Below are positions 50,843 through 62,792 of a stretch of 64,000 nucleotides of DNA, one piece after another. Location: assembly GCA_027484085.1 (NCBI GenBank), contig JAIXQF010000004.1:898162-962161 (forward strand), written 5' to 3'. This stretch comes from Actinomycetales bacterium (GTDB lineage: Bacteria > Actinomycetota > Actinomycetes > S36-B12 > UBA5976). Each line of letters begins with the position of its first letter. Position 1 is the first letter of the stretch. A program made the position numbers and the translations under genes. The notes beneath the pieces were generated by a model. That model was not told the origin of the DNA. It saw only the letters and a program-made list of their open reading frames with translations, and ran no database searches.

Positions 50843-52072
50843 ATGACAACCACAAACGAATTTGGCTACGTCGATGACGAAGGAAATGTCTTCCTAAACA
50901 GTCCTTCCGGTGCCACGAAGATTGGTCAATACGCAGCTGGAGAGCCAAATGAAGGTTTGGCGTTCTTTACCAAGCGCTACCACGACTTGATCTCCGAGGT
51001 TGAACTTGCTGCCGCACGCCTAAAAGACGGCAAAGGAAACGTAGAGTCAATCACTGCTCTAATTGAGCGAATTGATAAAGCTATCGAGAGCCCAAACTTG
51101 TTGGGTGACTTCGAAAAGATTAAGGCGGGTAAAGACGCACTTCTGGCTGGCTTCGAGGAATATAAAGCAGTCGCTACGGCAAAGAAGGCAGAAGCTAAGG
51201 CAGCGGCAATAGCAAAGCGTGAAGAGTTAGTTGCCCTAGCTGAGTCCTTAGCGGAATCCAATGCCTGGAAAGCTACCGGCGAGAAGTACAAAGAACTTCT
51301 TGAAGAGTGGAAGAAGTTACCAAGTGCAGACCGAGCCAAAGAACAAGAACTTTGGAAGCGTTTTAGTCACGCTCGATCCGCTTTTGATAAAGCACGTCGC
51401 GCATACTTCACCACGTTAGATGCTGGCCGTGCCGAAGCTATAAGTGCCAAGAAGGCTCTTATCAAGAAGGCTGATGAACTTGCTGAATCAACTGAATGGG
51501 CAAGCACTACAACTGCTTTCAAGAAACTCATGGATGACTGGAAGGCCACCGCTCGCGCCGCCAAAGGCCAAGAAGAAAAGCTTTGGAATGAATTTAAGGC
51601 TGCTCAAGATAAATTCTTTGCAAGCCGAAACGCAGCAAACTCTGTTCGCGACGAGGAGTTCACTAAGAACTTGGAAGTCAAACTTGAGTTACTTAAGAAA
51701 GCTGAAGCCTTACTTCCAATTAGCGATGCCGAATCAGCAAAATCCGCGCTCCGTGAGATTCAGGAAGCCTGGGAGAAGGCCGGTCACGTCCCCCGCAACG
51801 ACAAAGACAAGATTGAGCGTCGTCTGAAAGTTGTTGAGGATGCGATTCGTAAAGTTCAAGAAGAACACTGGCACAGAACAAAGCCGGAGGTTGTTGATAG
51901 AGCTAACACCCTCGTCACCTCATTTGAAGCCAACATTGCCAAACTGCAGAAGCAAAAGTCCGCAGCAGAAGCTGCAGGTAAGTCAGACGAAGCAGCAAAG
52001 TTGGATGCTCAGATTACCCAGACGCAGGGTCTTCTTGATGCTGCTCGTTCCGGCGCAGCTTCACTAGGCTAA
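50843..52072 (+). CDS. DUF349 domain-containing protein
   Basis: Coiled-coil DUF349 repeats: ATGEKYKELLEEWKKLPSADRAKEQELWKRFSHARSAFDKARRAYF; STTTAFKKLMDDWKATARAAKGQEEKLWNEFKAAQDKFFA. Confidence 0.92.
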   Translation: MTTTNEFGYVDDEGNVFLNSPSGATKIGQYAAGEPNEGLAFFTKRYHDLISEVELAAARLKDGKGNVESITALIERIDKAIESPNLLGDFEKIKAGKDALLAGFEEYKAVATAKKAEAKAAAIAKREELVALAESLAESNAWKATGEKYKELLEEWKKLPSADRAKEQELWKRFSHARSAFDKARRAYFTTLDAGRAEAISAKKALIKKADELAESTEWASTTTAFKKLMDDWKATARAAKGQEEKLWNEFKAAQDKFFASRNAANSVRDEEFTKNLEVKLELLKKAEALLPISDAESAKSALREIQEAWEKAGHVPRNDKDKIERRLKVVEDAIRKVQEEHWHRTKPEVVDRANTLVTSFEANIAKLQKQKSAAEAAGKSDEAAKLDAQITQTQGLLDAARSGAASLG

Positions 52073-52076
52073 CTTC

Positions 52077-54308
52077 TCAAACTCGATAGACGTCGTACAC
52101 GCCGTCGATACCTTTGACAGCACGCAGAACTTGATTCAAGTGAGATGGATCTCCCATTTCAAAGGTAAATCTTGAAATTGCGACTCGATCCTTCGTTGTC
52201 GTAACTGATGCATTAAGAATGTTTACGTGTTGATCTGACAAGGCACGAGTCACATCCGAAAGTAGTCGGGCTCGATCGAGTGCTTCAACTTGGATGTTCA
52301 CCAAGAAGATACTGCTCTTGCCAGGCGTCCACGCAACCTCGACAAGTCTTTCTGGCTGAGTGCGCAGATCATCGGCATTGACGCAGTCAGTTCGATGCAC
52401 TGAAATTCCAGATCCGCGAGTGACGAATCCAAGTACCTCATCACCAGGAACCGGTGTGCAGCAGCGTGAGAGCTTCACCCAAGTGTCGTTAGCACCGATA
52501 ACTGTGATTCCAGGATCTGGTTTAGCATCTCGTCGATGTGCGACTCGACTAGGCAATACTGATTCTGAAGCATCTTCGATTAAGCCTTCATCGCCACCCA
52601 GCGAAGCGGTTAGCCGCGTTACTACGGTTTGGGCACCCAGGTGGCCTTCACCGACCGCAGCATAAAGTGCACTTACGTCGGCATAGTTTGATTCAACAGC
52701 CAAAGTGTTGAGCATGCTGTTGGTGAGGAGGCGTAGTGGTACGCCAGCTTTCTTCATTGCTCTGACGATAGATTCCTTGCCGGTCTCAATCGCTTCTTCG
52801 CGTCGCTCTTTAGAGAACCAGGCTTTGATCTTTGATTTGGCACGTGCACTTGCAACTATGTTTATCCAGTCACGAGATGGTCCGGCGGTATCTGACTTGT
52901 TCGTGATGATTTCTACGTTGTCACCATTTGCTAACTTCGTATCGAGTGGCGCTAACTTGCCGTTGATTCGAGACCCCACACAGCGATTCCCAACCTCCGT
53001 ATGAACGCTGTAGGCAAAGTCAATCGGCGTGCTACCAGCCGGAAGTGCCAACACTTCGCCTTTTGGAGTGAAAACATAAACTTCTGCAGCGCCCAAATCG
53101 TCGCGTAACGAGTCTAGGAAGTCTCCTGGATCCTCTGTCTCTCGCTGCCAATCGAGGAGCTGGCGAACCCAACCTAGATCGTCAGGCCCGTCCTTACCTG
53201 CAACCTTGTCGAGCTTGTAGCGCCAGTGTGAGGCCACACCATATTCAGCTGCGCGATGCATTTCTTGAGTTCGAATTTGAAATTCAACCGGCTTACCATT
53301 CGGCCCGATGACGGTCGTGTGTAGGGATTGATACATCGTGAACTTTGGCATCGCGATGTAGTCCTTGAATCTGCCTGGGACTGGATTCCAGCGATTGTGA
53401 ATTACGCCTAGAGTTGCGTAGCAATCCTGGACACTATCAACCAAAATGCGCACGCCGATCAGGTCGTAAATGTCATCGAAGTCCTTACCGCGCACGATCA
53501 TCTTCTGATAGATGCTGTACAAATGCTTTGGTCGACCACTTACTGTCGCTTTTATCTGATTGTCCGCAAAGTCTGAATCAACAAGGTCGACAATAGTTTG
53601 AAGATTTTCATCACGAGCTGGGGCGCGCTGCGACACTAGACGTGCGATTTCATCACTCATCTTTGGATAGAGCGATGCAAAGGCGAGATCTTCAAGTTCC
53701 CACTTAACCGAGTTCATGCCAAGGCGGTGCGCTAACGGTGCATATATCTCTAGAGTTTCCCGCGCCTTCTGCTCCTGCTTCTCTAGAGGCAAGAAGGACA
53801 ATGTTCGCATGTTGTGCTGTCGATCAACCAGCTTGATGACCAGTACTCGGATATCTCTGGCCATAGCGACAACCATCTTGCGCACAGTTTCTGATGCCGA
53901 TGCCTGACCATACTTGACCTTGTCCAACTTCGTTACACCGTCTACAAGATTTGCTATCTCATCACCAAAATCGGCACGAAGGTGGCTCAGGTCATACTCA
54001 GTATCCTCGACCGTGTCATGCAGCAAGGCAGCAATTAGCGTCGAAGAAGTCATACCCAAGTCAGCTAACAATCCTGCAACAGCGATGGGGTGTGTGATGT
54101 ACTGCTCGCCTGACTTGCGATTCTGGTTACGGTGCAAGTAATCCGCGGTTTGATAGGCGCGAATGATTTCAGACACTTCGCTGCCCGGATGAAACTTGTG
54201 CAAGGTATCTAGGACTTCTTGCAATTGCTCAGGAATTGGCGATTGCAGGCCCTGTGGGAAGCGCTCGGCTAGTGCAAGTGGCAAGGTCTCTGATAAATCA
54301 GTAGTCAA
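52077..54308 (-). CDS. relA: RelA/SpoT bifunctional (p)ppGpp synthetase/hydrolase
   Basis: HD domain [14 protein letters not shown], synthetase [25 protein letters not shown] domain. TTG start with AGGAGG-like SD. Confidence 0.97.
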   Translation of the reverse strand: MTTDLSETLPLALAERFPQGLQSPIPEQLQEVLDTLHKFHPGSEVSEIIRAYQTADYLHRNQNRKSGEQYITHPIAVAGLLADLGMTSSTLIAALLHDTVEDTEYDLSHLRADFGDEIANLVDGVTKLDKVKYGQASASETVRKMVVAMARDIRVLVIKLVDRQHNMRTLSFLPLEKQEQKARETLEIYAPLAHRLGMNSVKWELEDLAFASLYPKMSDEIARLVSQRAPARDENLQTIVDLVDSDFADNQIKATVSGRPKHLYSIYQKMIVRGKDFDDIYDLIGVRILVDSVQDCYATLGVIHNRWNPVPGRFKDYIAMPKFTMYQSLHTTVIGPNGKPVEFQIRTQEMHRAAEYGVASHWRYKLDKVAGKDGPDDLGWVRQLLDWQRETEDPGDFLDSLRDDLGAAEVYVFTPKGEVLALPAGSTPIDFAYSVHTEVGNRCVGSRINGKLAPLDTKLANGDNVEIITNKSDTAGPSRDWINIVASARAKSKIKAWFSKERREEAIETGKESIVRAMKKAGVPLRLLTNSMLNTLAVESNYADVSALYAAVGEGHLGAQTVVTRLTASLGGDEGLIEDASESVLPSRVAHRRDAKPDPGITVIGANDTWVKLSRCCTPVPGDEVLGFVTRGSGISVHRTDCVNADDLRTQPERLVEVAWTPGKSSIFLVNIQVEALDRARLLSDVTRALSDQHVNILNASVTTTKDRVAISRFTFEMGDPSHLNQVLRAVKGIDGVYDVYRV

Positions 54309-54346
54309 TCTCGCCTCCTATGCTTTCCCACATTCTATTTGGGTAC

Positions 54347-54874
54347 CTATAGAACTGCGAAGACTTCAATTCTCGAGTCTCGATTGGCAACTTTTGTACT
54401 TCCGCCGAGAAATGCAAGATCCAGTAACACTGCAATCCCCTGAACTTGTGCTCCACACTCTTCGATTAGATCAATTGCCGCGCAAGCAGTGCCACCGGTG
54501 GCAAGAACATCATCGACTATTAGGACCCGATCACCTTTTGACAAAGCATCTTGATGAATTTCAATCGAGTCGGCACCGTACTCCAACTCATATTCAGCAC
54601 GAAATGTTGCTCGTGGCAGCTTGCCACTTTTGCGAATTGGAATGAAGCCCAGATGCAAGTGCGCAGCCAATGAAGCACCCAGAATGAATCCGCGAGCCTC
54701 GACACCAACTATGTGAGTAATTCCAGTGTTAGCAAACTTGCTGGCAATCTCTGAATTAACCCAATGCACCGCATCTGGATTAGCAGATATCGGCGTTACA
54801 TCCTTGAAAATCACACCAGGCAGCGGGTAATCAGGAATTTCAGCGACTAAGGCATTGACTCCACTGCGATCCAT
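54347..54874 (-). CDS. apt: Adenine phosphoribosyltransferase
   Basis: VEARGFILGASLAAHL, VLIVDDVLATGGTACAAIDLIE. Confidence 0.96.
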   Translation of the reverse strand: MDRSGVNALVAEIPDYPLPGVIFKDVTPISANPDAVHWVNSEIASKFANTGITHIVGVEARGFILGASLAAHLHLGFIPIRKSGKLPRATFRAEYELEYGADSIEIHQDALSKGDRVLIVDDVLATGGTACAAIDLIEECGAQVQGIAVLLDLAFLGGSTKVANRDSRIEVFAVL

Positions 54875-54880
54875 GTCGAA

Positions 54881-55969
54881 CTAGTTTCCGGATCGACGTG
54901 AACGCGTCTGCTTTACTCGCTGTTGCCTTGGACCAGCTGGTGCAACCGTCTGAACCCCTACAGCTACTTCAGGCTTGCTATCGGCGGATGAATCAGAACC
55001 TTTTCGTCGGGCTTGAACGCGTTTTGCCAACGCAATGTTCTCTGCGACTCGTTCTTTCATCTGGCACAGGAACGGTGTGGCAACGAAAATCGATGAGTAC
55101 GTTCCAACCAACATGCCCACAAAGAGCGCCAACGACAGGTCATTCAGCGTTCCAACTCCAAGTAAAGATACGCCAACAATGAGAATCGAAAGAACTGGCA
55201 ACAACGCAACAACCGATGTGTTGATGCTTCGAACCAAAGTTTGGTTCAAAGCGAGGTTTGCAGCTTCGCTGTAGGTGGTTCGAGCGCCACCATGAATCCC
55301 CTTGGTGTTCTCCTTAACCTTGTCGAAAACTACAACAGTGTCATAGAGCGAGTAACCCAGAATCGTTAAGAATCCGATGACGCTTGCCGGGGTAACTTCA
55401 AAACCACTGAGCGCGTAGATTCCAACGGTAATCAACACGTCATGCGCAAGGGCTATGAGTGCAGCTACCGCCATCTGCCATTCGAAGTAGATCGAAAGGA
55501 AAATAGCAACCAGGATCAAGAAGACCAATAGCGCACGTAGCGCGTTCTTCGTGACTTCATCACCCCAACTTGGTCCTACTAGCTGGACTTTGATGTTGGC
55601 TTCAGTTACGCCAAACGATTCTGCCAACGCTGCACTTAACGCATTGGAAGCTTCGGTTGAAAGTGCAGGAGTTTGGATCCGAACCGTCTTTCCACCAACA
55701 ACTGTGACGGTTGACGGGGTCTCACCCTCTGCCAAAACTGTTTCTCGGGCTTGGGTAACCGAGCTATCGTCTGCTGAAGTCAGCGGAACCGAAAACTCTG
55801 CGCCACCCTTAAATTCAATACCTAGGTTAAGTCCGCGTACTCCAAGTGTTGCGATCGAGACAACCATGAGTACGGCCGAAACTACGTACCAAGCCTTCCG
55901 GCGTCCGACGATGTTGTACGAAACGTCTCCTCGGTAAAGGCTGTTTCCAAGTTGGCTCAAGTTAACCAT
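54881..55969 (-). CDS. secF: Protein translocase subunit SecF
   Basis: LNLGIEFKGGAEFSVPL; TILGYSLYDTVVVFDKVKEN; NQTLVRSINTS. Confidence 0.96.
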   Translation of the reverse strand: MVNLSQLGNSLYRGDVSYNIVGRRKAWYVVSAVLMVVSIATLGVRGLNLGIEFKGGAEFSVPLTSADDSSVTQARETVLAEGETPSTVTVVGGKTVRIQTPALSTEASNALSAALAESFGVTEANIKVQLVGPSWGDEVTKNALRALLVFLILVAIFLSIYFEWQMAVAALIALAHDVLITVGIYALSGFEVTPASVIGFLTILGYSLYDTVVVFDKVKENTKGIHGGARTTYSEAANLALNQTLVRSINTSVVALLPVLSILIVGVSLLGVGTLNDLSLALFVGMLVGTYSSIFVATPFLCQMKERVAENIALAKRVQARRKGSDSSADSKPEVAVGVQTVAPAGPRQQRVKQTRSRRSGN

Positions 55970-57529
55970 TTAGTTGACCTCCGATGTTGAAGCGTTGACA
56001 CCAAGACGGGTTGGTGAAACCCCGGTCCAGGCTGAACCGGTATTCATCCATTTGGAGTTTCCGAGCTTGGTAACCAGCGCTCGAGTAAACATAAATGCCA
56101 CTGCGATGTCTACGAAGGTGATCAAACCTAATGTGAAGGCAAAACCACGAACACTACCTACCGATAAGTAGTACAAAATTGCCGCACTCAGCAATGAAAC
56201 AAAGTCCGCAGCCAAAATGGTTCTACGCGCTCTGGTCCAGCCTTGATCAATTGCTACCCGAAGGCGCTTTCCTTCTCGAATCTCATCTCTAATTCGCTCA
56301 AAGTAGATGATGAATGAGTCAGCGGTAATACCGATGGCGACAATGGCTCCAGCCACGCCTGACAATGTCAATGTGAAACCGATGCCTCTGCCCAGGATTA
56401 CAAACACCAAGTAGGTCATCAGCGCTGCAGCAATCAAACTGACCACAGCAACTACTCCTAGGGCACGGTAGTAAGCAAGAAGGTAAACAATAACTAGCAG
56501 CAGACCAATACCGCCAGCTATCAATCCAGCTTTGAGTTGATCATTACCCAGAGTCGGAGAGATCTGCTGAACTTCATCAACTTCTAGGCCAACCGGAAGG
56601 GCGCCATATTTCAAGACTTGTGCTAACCCGCGAGCATCATCGGCAGTGAATGAGCCAGAAATTACTGCAGAACCGCCCAAGATGGCTTCGTTTACTGCTG
56701 GAGCACTAATCACGACGCCATCAAGCACAATTGCAAATTGATCGTTAGGAGTCTCAAGTGCAGAAAGTTTTGTTGTTGAATCTGCAAACTTCTTTGCACC
56801 GTCGGTTGTCATCTGCAAATCAACTTGCCAGCCACCGGCGCCTTGCTGCGGAAGTCCTGCTGTGGCGCTATCAATGTCGGTACCAACCAGGTCAGCGGGC
56901 GCAAGTGCGTACTTAACAGAACCATCTTCCGCGCAAGTAATTAAATACTGAGCTGGATCATCTGTTGAGCCGCCGAGAACGTCAGAGTTGGCGCAATCAA
57001 GAGCTGCAAATCTGTCAGCAAAATCCCCTGCTCCATCTGGTGACTGAATTGGCGACAGCAACAACTCAGGTGCGACTGAAACTGTAGGGCTTGGAGTTGG
57101 AGCAGGTGTTGCACTTGGGTCTGACGACGCACTTGGTTGCGGGGAACCAAGGTCAATTGCTAACACTGGGCGAAAATTCAGCTGAGCCGTAGTTTTAAGT
57201 TGATCGACTACTGAACGACTGGTTTCACCTGGGATCGTCACGATGATCTTGGCGCTATTCCCAGAACCTTGAATGGCAACTTCAGATTCGGCTACACCAA
57301 AACCATCAACTCTTTGACGGATGATCGAAACAGTTTGATTCAGTTGGTCTTGAGTTAGTGTCTCACCAGCAGCGACAGACGGAGACAGGATGACTTGGGT
57401 ACCGCCGCGAAGATCGAGGCCAAGCTTTGGCGTATTTCGTTCACCTGGCAGGAAAGTCCATACGATCAATCCGACAATGCCCACGGTAAAAATCAATAGC
57501 GATCGAACCGGACGGTAATGCTGAGCCAC
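55970..57529 (-). CDS. secD: Protein translocase subunit SecD
   Basis: PKLGLDLRGGTQVILSP; IIRQRVDGFGVAESEVAIQG; AIVAIGITADSFIIYFERIRDEIREG. Confidence 0.97.
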   Translation of the reverse strand: MAQHYRPVRSLLIFTVGIVGLIVWTFLPGERNTPKLGLDLRGGTQVILSPSVAAGETLTQDQLNQTVSIIRQRVDGFGVAESEVAIQGSGNSAKIIVTIPGETSRSVVDQLKTTAQLNFRPVLAIDLGSPQPSASSDPSATPAPTPSPTVSVAPELLLSPIQSPDGAGDFADRFAALDCANSDVLGGSTDDPAQYLITCAEDGSVKYALAPADLVGTDIDSATAGLPQQGAGGWQVDLQMTTDGAKKFADSTTKLSALETPNDQFAIVLDGVVISAPAVNEAILGGSAVISGSFTADDARGLAQVLKYGALPVGLEVDEVQQISPTLGNDQLKAGLIAGGIGLLLVIVYLLAYYRALGVVAVVSLIAAALMTYLVFVILGRGIGFTLTLSGVAGAIVAIGITADSFIIYFERIRDEIREGKRLRVAIDQGWTRARRTILAADFVSLLSAAILYYLSVGSVRGFAFTLGLITFVDIAVAFMFTRALVTKLGNSKWMNTGSAWTGVSPTRLGVNASTSEVN

Positions 57530-57627
57530 TTGAAAAGCCTTTTCGTATTGGAAACTGACGCGAATTCACACTGACTGCGTGATTGTTCAAGTTTAGCGTG
57601 CGGAAACTATCCCAGAGCGCCCGCCCG

Positions 57628-58668
57628 TTAATCCTCAAGTGGGAGTTGTTCCGCTGGCAATTGGCCTGACAAAACCGGCGGAATGCGGCCAAGCGCGATC
57701 CAAGCCGCTGGCGTAGCTACGCGACCACGCGGGGTTCGTGTGATGAAACCTTCGCGAACCAGGAATGGCTCGCAAACGGTATCAACGGTTTCGGCTTCTT
57801 CGCCAACAGCTAACGCCAAAGTCGAAAGTCCGACCGGGCCACCATTGAACTTGTCAATCAACGCGACCAAAACTGCACGATCCAAGCGATCTAGACCAAG
57901 TTCGTCGACTTCGTAAAGTTCAAGCGCGGCCTGAGTTCGAGTCAAGTTCAACTCTCCGTCGTGATGCACTTGTGCGTAGTCGCGAGATCTGCGCAAAAGT
58001 CGATTCGCAATTCGGGGGGTACCTCGAGATCGAAGGCTAAGCTCACGGGCCGAATCAGCATCGATTGCGATTCCCAGTTGGTTAGCGGATCGCAACACAA
58101 TGGACTCAAGCTCTATTGGCTCGTAATAATCCAGATGCGCAGTAAATCCAAACCGATCGCGAAGTGGTGCCGGGAGCATTCCAGATCTGGTGGTTGCTCC
58201 AACCAAAGTGAATGGCGGAAGTTCTAGCGGGATTGACGTTGCACCTGGGCCTTTGCCCACCATGACATCAACTCGAAAGTCCTCCATGGCTAAATACATC
58301 ATCTCTTCAGCTGCCCGCGACATCCGGTGAATTTCATCCAAGAATAAAACTTCACCCGGCACCAAACTTGAAAGAATGCTTGCTAAATCCCCCGCATGTT
58401 GAATCGTTGGACCACTAGTGATCCGTAGTGGCGCACCTACTTCTGCGGCAATGATCATTGCCAATGTCGTTTTACCAAGTCCTGGAGGACCTGATAACAA
58501 GATGTGATCAGCGCTGGCATTGCGTTGCTTGGCTGCACTGAGCACGAGATGCAATTGATCCTTTACTCGGCTTTGACCTACGAATTCCGACAGCGAACTT
58601 GGGCGCAGGGCGGCATCTGCGACCCGTTCTTCGGTAGACATTTGAGGATTAACTAATCGATCGTTCAT
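57628..58668 (-). CDS. ruvB: Holliday junction DNA helicase RuvB
   Basis: [78 protein letters not shown]. Confidence 0.98.
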   Translation of the reverse strand: MNDRLVNPQMSTEERVADAALRPSSLSEFVGQSRVKDQLHLVLSAAKQRNASADHILLSGPPGLGKTTLAMIIAAEVGAPLRITSGPTIQHAGDLASILSSLVPGEVLFLDEIHRMSRAAEEMMYLAMEDFRVDVMVGKGPGATSIPLELPPFTLVGATTRSGMLPAPLRDRFGFTAHLDYYEPIELESIVLRSANQLGIAIDADSARELSLRSRGTPRIANRLLRRSRDYAQVHHDGELNLTRTQAALELYEVDELGLDRLDRAVLVALIDKFNGGPVGLSTLALAVGEEAETVDTVCEPFLVREGFITRTPRGRVATPAAWIALGRIPPVLSGQLPAEQLPLED

Positions 58669-59261
58669 GCGCCGGCCAAAATCTGAAGCGCGCGACGTAG
58701 TAGCTCAGAAGTATCCTGTGAATCAGACGCGCCTTCTTCAATTACAGCTGAAATGGCACGTTGTGCATCACGCGGTGACCAGCCAAGGCCCATTAGCCCT
58801 TGTTCGACTTGAATCTGCCATTGCGTACCGGAACTGCCACTTCGCTTAGCTCCTGACGAAGGGGTGCCGATTCGATCCTTAAGTTCGAGCACTAAGCGCT
58901 GTGCGCCTTTGGCACCCACTCCTGGTGTCTGCTTTAGCCGAGCGACATCTTCATTGCCGATCGCGGTTCGAAGTTCGTCAGCTGGAAGTGAAGAAATAAT
59001 AGTGAAAGCAAGTTTGGGACCAAAGCCAGAAACACCCTGCACAACTTCAAACATCTCGCGGTTCTCTGAATTTGCAAATCCAAACAAAGTTAACGAGTCT
59101 TCGCGAACGATCAAAGATGTGAACAGCGTTATCTCATTGTCTAATCGGGCTTGTGAAATTGTGTCTGGCGAGCACATCACCGTCATACCGATTCCACCGA
59201 TTCCAACTACGAGGGAATCCAACCGAATCTCTAAAACCGGACCGTGAATTGATGAGATCAT
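58665..59261 (-). CDS. ruvA: Holliday junction DNA helicase RuvA
   Basis: [63 protein letters not shown]. Start at 59261 gives ATGA overlap with ruvC. Confidence 0.96.
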   Translation of the reverse strand: MISSIHGPVLEIRLDSLVVGIGGIGMTVMCSPDTISQARLDNEITLFTSLIVREDSLTLFGFANSENREMFEVVQGVSGFGPKLAFTIISSLPADELRTAIGNEDVARLKQTPGVGAKGAQRLVLELKDRIGTPSSGAKRSGSSGTQWQIQVEQGLMGLGWSPRDAQRAISAVIEEGASDSQDTSELLRRALQILAGA

Positions 59262-59785
59262 CGAGCACTCACCACTGCTTGCTTTGCTAAGTGCTCTGCG
59301 ATTCGACTCTTGCCGTGACCCTTCCAGGCATGACAAAGCGCTAGAGCCAACGCGTCGGCTGCATCAGCAGGTTTTGGTGGTTCTGGCAGGTTAAGCAATC
59401 GAGTGACCATGGCAGTGATCTGGGATTTATCAGCCCGTCCATAACCGGTAACCGCAGCTTTAACTTCCGTAGGTGTGTACATTTCGACCGGAAGTTGCTT
59501 CCGAGTCGCAACTAACATCGCAACCGCACTTGCCTGCGCGGTTCCCATTGCAGTGCGCACATTGTGCTGGCTAAATACGCGCTCAATAGCCACAACATCT
59601 GGTTGGTACATTTCAAACAGACTCGTAAGGCCAGCTTCAAGGTCATAAAGCCTCGAAGGCAACTCGCTTGAACTCGGAGTTCGAATCACGTCAACGCAGA
59701 CGAAAGTGGCGCGACGGTTGACATCGAGATCAACTATCCCGACACCACATCGCGTTAAACCTGGGTCAACACCCAAAATCCGCAT
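59258..59785 (-). CDS. ruvC: Crossover junction endodeoxyribonuclease RuvC
   Basis: [52 protein letters not shown]. Confidence 0.96.
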   Translation of the reverse strand: MRILGVDPGLTRCGVGIVDLDVNRRATFVCVDVIRTPSSSELPSRLYDLEAGLTSLFEMYQPDVVAIERVFSQHNVRTAMGTAQASAVAMLVATRKQLPVEMYTPTEVKAAVTGYGRADKSQITAMVTRLLNLPEPPKPADAADALALALCHAWKGHGKSRIAEHLAKQAVVSAR

Positions 59786-59925
59786 GAATCCTCCGAACAT
59801 CTGTTCGAAAGCCTACGTCATAAACCGCCTGAAGTGAAGGATTTACGAGCTGCTAGCAACCTAGCGTGGCTATTTGATTGGGAAATTAAGGCCAGATCCG
59901 GACAATTCTGACGGAATGTCCTTAT

Positions 59926-60678
59926 CTACTCCGAAAGTTCAGCCAGTACTTCGTCGGAGATGTCGATGTTTGTGAATACGTTCTGGACGTCGTCTACATC
60001 TTCAAGGGCCTCAATCAAGCTGAATACCTTTCGGGCAGTATCAGCATCGACCGGAACTGTCATGTTCGGGACGAACGTTGATTCCGCAGATTCGTAGTCA
60101 ATTCCAGCGGCCTGCAGAGCCTGTCGAACGGCAACTACATCTTTGGAGTCGCTAATGATCTCAATGCTGCCGCCATGATCATTCACTTCTTGCGCTCCGG
60201 CATCGAGAACCGCGTCCATGATTTGCTCTTCAGTTGACGCGCCCTCTGGAACCATTACGACGCCCTTACGTTCGAACATGTAAGACACCGAGCCAGGATC
60301 TGCCATGTTGCCACCGTTTCTTGTGACGGCAACTCTTGTGTCCGATGCGGCGCGGTTGCGATTGTCTGACAAGCACTCGATGAGGATTGCTACCCCATTT
60401 GGTCCGTAGCCTTCGTACATGATGGTCTGGTAGTCAGCACCACCTGCTTCAACTCCCGAACCTCGCTTTACCGCACGATCGATGTTGTCGTTTGGAACTG
60501 AGCTCTTCTTCGCTTTTGTGATTGCGTCATAGAGAGTGGGGTTAGCAGCAGGATCTCCCCCGCCTACTCGAGCTGCGACTTCAATGTTCTTAATCAACTT
60601 CGCGAAAAGTTTGCCGCGCCTGGAATCGATGACTGCTTTCTTATGCTTCGTGGTTGCCCATTTGGAATGTCCACTCAT
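59926..60678 (-). CDS. yebC: YebC/PmpR family transcriptional/translation regulator
   Basis: [49 protein letters not shown]. Confidence 0.97.
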   Translation of the reverse strand: MSGHSKWATTKHKKAVIDSRRGKLFAKLIKNIEVAARVGGGDPAANPTLYDAITKAKKSSVPNDNIDRAVKRGSGVEAGGADYQTIMYEGYGPNGVAILIECLSDNRNRAASDTRVAVTRNGGNMADPGSVSYMFERKGVVMVPEGASTEEQIMDAVLDAGAQEVNDHGGSIEIISDSKDVVAVRQALQAAGIDYESAESTFVPNMTVPVDADTARKVFSLIEALEDVDDVQNVFTNIDISDEVLAELSE

Positions 60679-61280
60679 GCTGACCTCACCATGTCTACGA
60701 AATATTTGTGAATTCTTAAATCTGAGGTTATCTCTGGATGGAACGAAGTTGCCATGAGGTTTCCCTGTCTTACTGCAACAACTTGATCAGTTCCCGTGAG
60801 TGACTTGCCTGCCGGTATTGCGGCAAGTACTTCAACCTCTGAGCTAGCAGCCTCAACTAGTGGTGCCCGAATGAAAACCGCGTGATAGTCGGGCTCACCT
60901 ATCGCAGGGATGTGTAAGTCAATTTCGAACGAATCGACCTGGCGACCAAATGCATTGCGCTTTGCGGTGATGTTTAGGCCACCGATTGTTTCTTGATCTG
61001 GGCGGCCATCGGAAATTGAATCTGAAAGCATAATCAAGCCCGCACAGGAGCCATACATGGGAATTTGACGACGAAGCTCACGTAACGGACCGAACAGATG
61101 ATTCTTTACGGCAAGGATGCTCATAGTCGTCGATTCTCCACCAGGAATAACCAACCCAGCGATGCCCTTTAACTGCTCCGCTGTTTTAACTAGTCGAACA
61201 TCGACGTCTAACTGTTCTAGGCATCGCGCGTGTTCTCGCACGTCACCTTGGATTGCGAGAACCCCAATTACTGGGGACAT
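60675..61280 (-). CDS. pdxT: Pyridoxal 5'-phosphate synthase glutaminase subunit
   Basis: [61 protein letters not shown]. Confidence 0.97.
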   Translation of the reverse strand: MSPVIGVLAIQGDVREHARCLEQLDVDVRLVKTAEQLKGIAGLVIPGGESTTMSILAVKNHLFGPLRELRRQIPMYGSCAGLIMLSDSISDGRPDQETIGGLNITAKRNAFGRQVDSFEIDLHIPAIGEPDYHAVFIRAPLVEAASSEVEVLAAIPAGKSLTGTDQVVAVRQGNLMATSFHPEITSDLRIHKYFVDMVRSA

Positions 61281-61285
61281 AGCAA

Positions 61286-62191
61286 CTACCAGCCGCGCTC
61301 AGCCAGGCGATGAGGCACTGGGATGTCGGAAACATTGATTCCGACCATGGCTTCGCCTAATCCTCTTGACGCCTTTGCGATCTCGTCTGGATTATCGAAA
61401 TGAAGGGTAGCCTGCACAATCGCGTTAGCACGTTTAACTGGATCTCCGGACTTGAAGATTCCTGAACCTACGAAAACGCCATCCGCACCAAGCTGCATCA
61501 TCATCGCTGCATCAGCTGGAGTTGCAATACCACCGGCAGTGAATAGCACAACTGGTAACGCGCCCTTCTCGGCAACTTCACAAACTAATTCGTAAGGAGC
61601 CTGAAGTTCCTTGGCTGCAACATAAAGTTCGTCTTTGCTCATTGACGAGAGTCTGCGAATCTCGCCCTTGATTGTGCGGATGTGACCGGTTGCGTTTGAA
61701 ACATCGCCAGTTCCGGCTTCACCCTTGGAACGGATCATGGCAGCGCCTTCATTAATGCGACGAAGTGCCTCGCCAAGATTAGTTGCGCCACAAACGAAAG
61801 GAACCGTGAAAGCCCACTTATCAATGTGATTGATGTAATCGGCTGGTGTTAAAACTTCTGATTCATCGATGTAGTCCACGCCTAGGCTCTGGATAACTTG
61901 CGCTTCTACAAAATGACCAATGCGTGCCTTTGCCATTACAGGGATCGATACAGCCTGAATGATTTCGTCAATCATGTCGGGATCTGACATGCGAGCAACG
62001 CCACCCTGCGCACGAATGTCAGCTGGAACGCGCTCAAGTGCCATAACTGCAATTGCACCTGCATCTTCAGCAATCTTGGCTTGCTCTACGTTAACAACGT
62101 CCATGATGACGCCGCCTTTGAGCATGTCTGCCATGCCGCGCTTGACGCGAGTAGTTCCGGTTACGCCTGTGCCTGTTGCATCCGTTGCCAT
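61286..62191 (-). CDS. pdxS: Pyridoxal 5'-phosphate synthase lyase subunit
   Basis: [56 protein letters not shown]. Confidence 0.98.
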   Translation of the reverse strand: MATDATGTGVTGTTRVKRGMADMLKGGVIMDVVNVEQAKIAEDAGAIAVMALERVPADIRAQGGVARMSDPDMIDEIIQAVSIPVMAKARIGHFVEAQVIQSLGVDYIDESEVLTPADYINHIDKWAFTVPFVCGATNLGEALRRINEGAAMIRSKGEAGTGDVSNATGHIRTIKGEIRRLSSMSKDELYVAAKELQAPYELVCEVAEKGALPVVLFTAGGIATPADAAMMMQLGADGVFVGSGIFKSGDPVKRANAIVQATLHFDNPDEIAKASRGLGEAMVGINVSDIPVPHRLAERGW

Positions 62192-62249
62192 GTTTATCCT
62201 CGTTGTGGTTCTTAGGTTTCCCCAAGTCTAGCGAGCCACGGGGGTTTTG

Positions 62250-62792
62250 CTAGTTGGATAGGGCACTTGGAATCTGGACATCTAAATCCACTGGCACAGG
62301 CAGTTTGGCTCGGCCGGCCAGCCGGAACACCCGAACTAACAACTGGCTTCGAATTTCTAGGCAGTCTCGCACGGCATCTGAGTGAAATTGATGGCTCATT
62401 TTGATTCGCTCTGATACCTGCAGTAACTCGTCGAGCAAGAGCGAAGCGTGTTGGTTGCTACGAATTTCTTCGACTTCTTCAGGGTCGCTTAGTGTCATAA
62501 GTAAAACGTTTGCTAGCTCATCTTCGGCCTGAGTCCATTTCGAGAGGGCCGTTTCGGGTGAGACTAAAGATTCGTGTGCGGCCTGTCCCCAAAGAACAGC
62601 TAGCGCTGGATCTATCCCTGGAACCCCTGCGAGCTCTGCAACGATTCCCCCACGTCGCAACAATTGACCATGTAGCGCAAGTTCCGTTACTTCAATTCGA
62701 TGATGCAGACGATCTAACCGACCAGCTTGATATGACAGGAACCAAACTGCGAGCGCTACGGCAACAATTATGAATACAGATTGATTGTTCAT
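62250..62792 (-). CDS. Conserved hypothetical membrane-anchored protein
   Basis: N-terminal TM (SVFIIVAVALAVWFLSYQAGRLDRLHHR) then helical domain; sits between pimA and pdxS; overlaps or abuts pimA stop. Confidence 0.75.
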   Translation of the reverse strand: MNNQSVFIIVAVALAVWFLSYQAGRLDRLHHRIEVTELALHGQLLRRGGIVAELAGVPGIDPALAVLWGQAAHESLVSPETALSKWTQAEDELANVLLMTLSDPEEVEEIRSNQHASLLLDELLQVSERIKMSHQFHSDAVRDCLEIRSQLLVRVFRLAGRAKLPVPVDLDVQIPSALSN

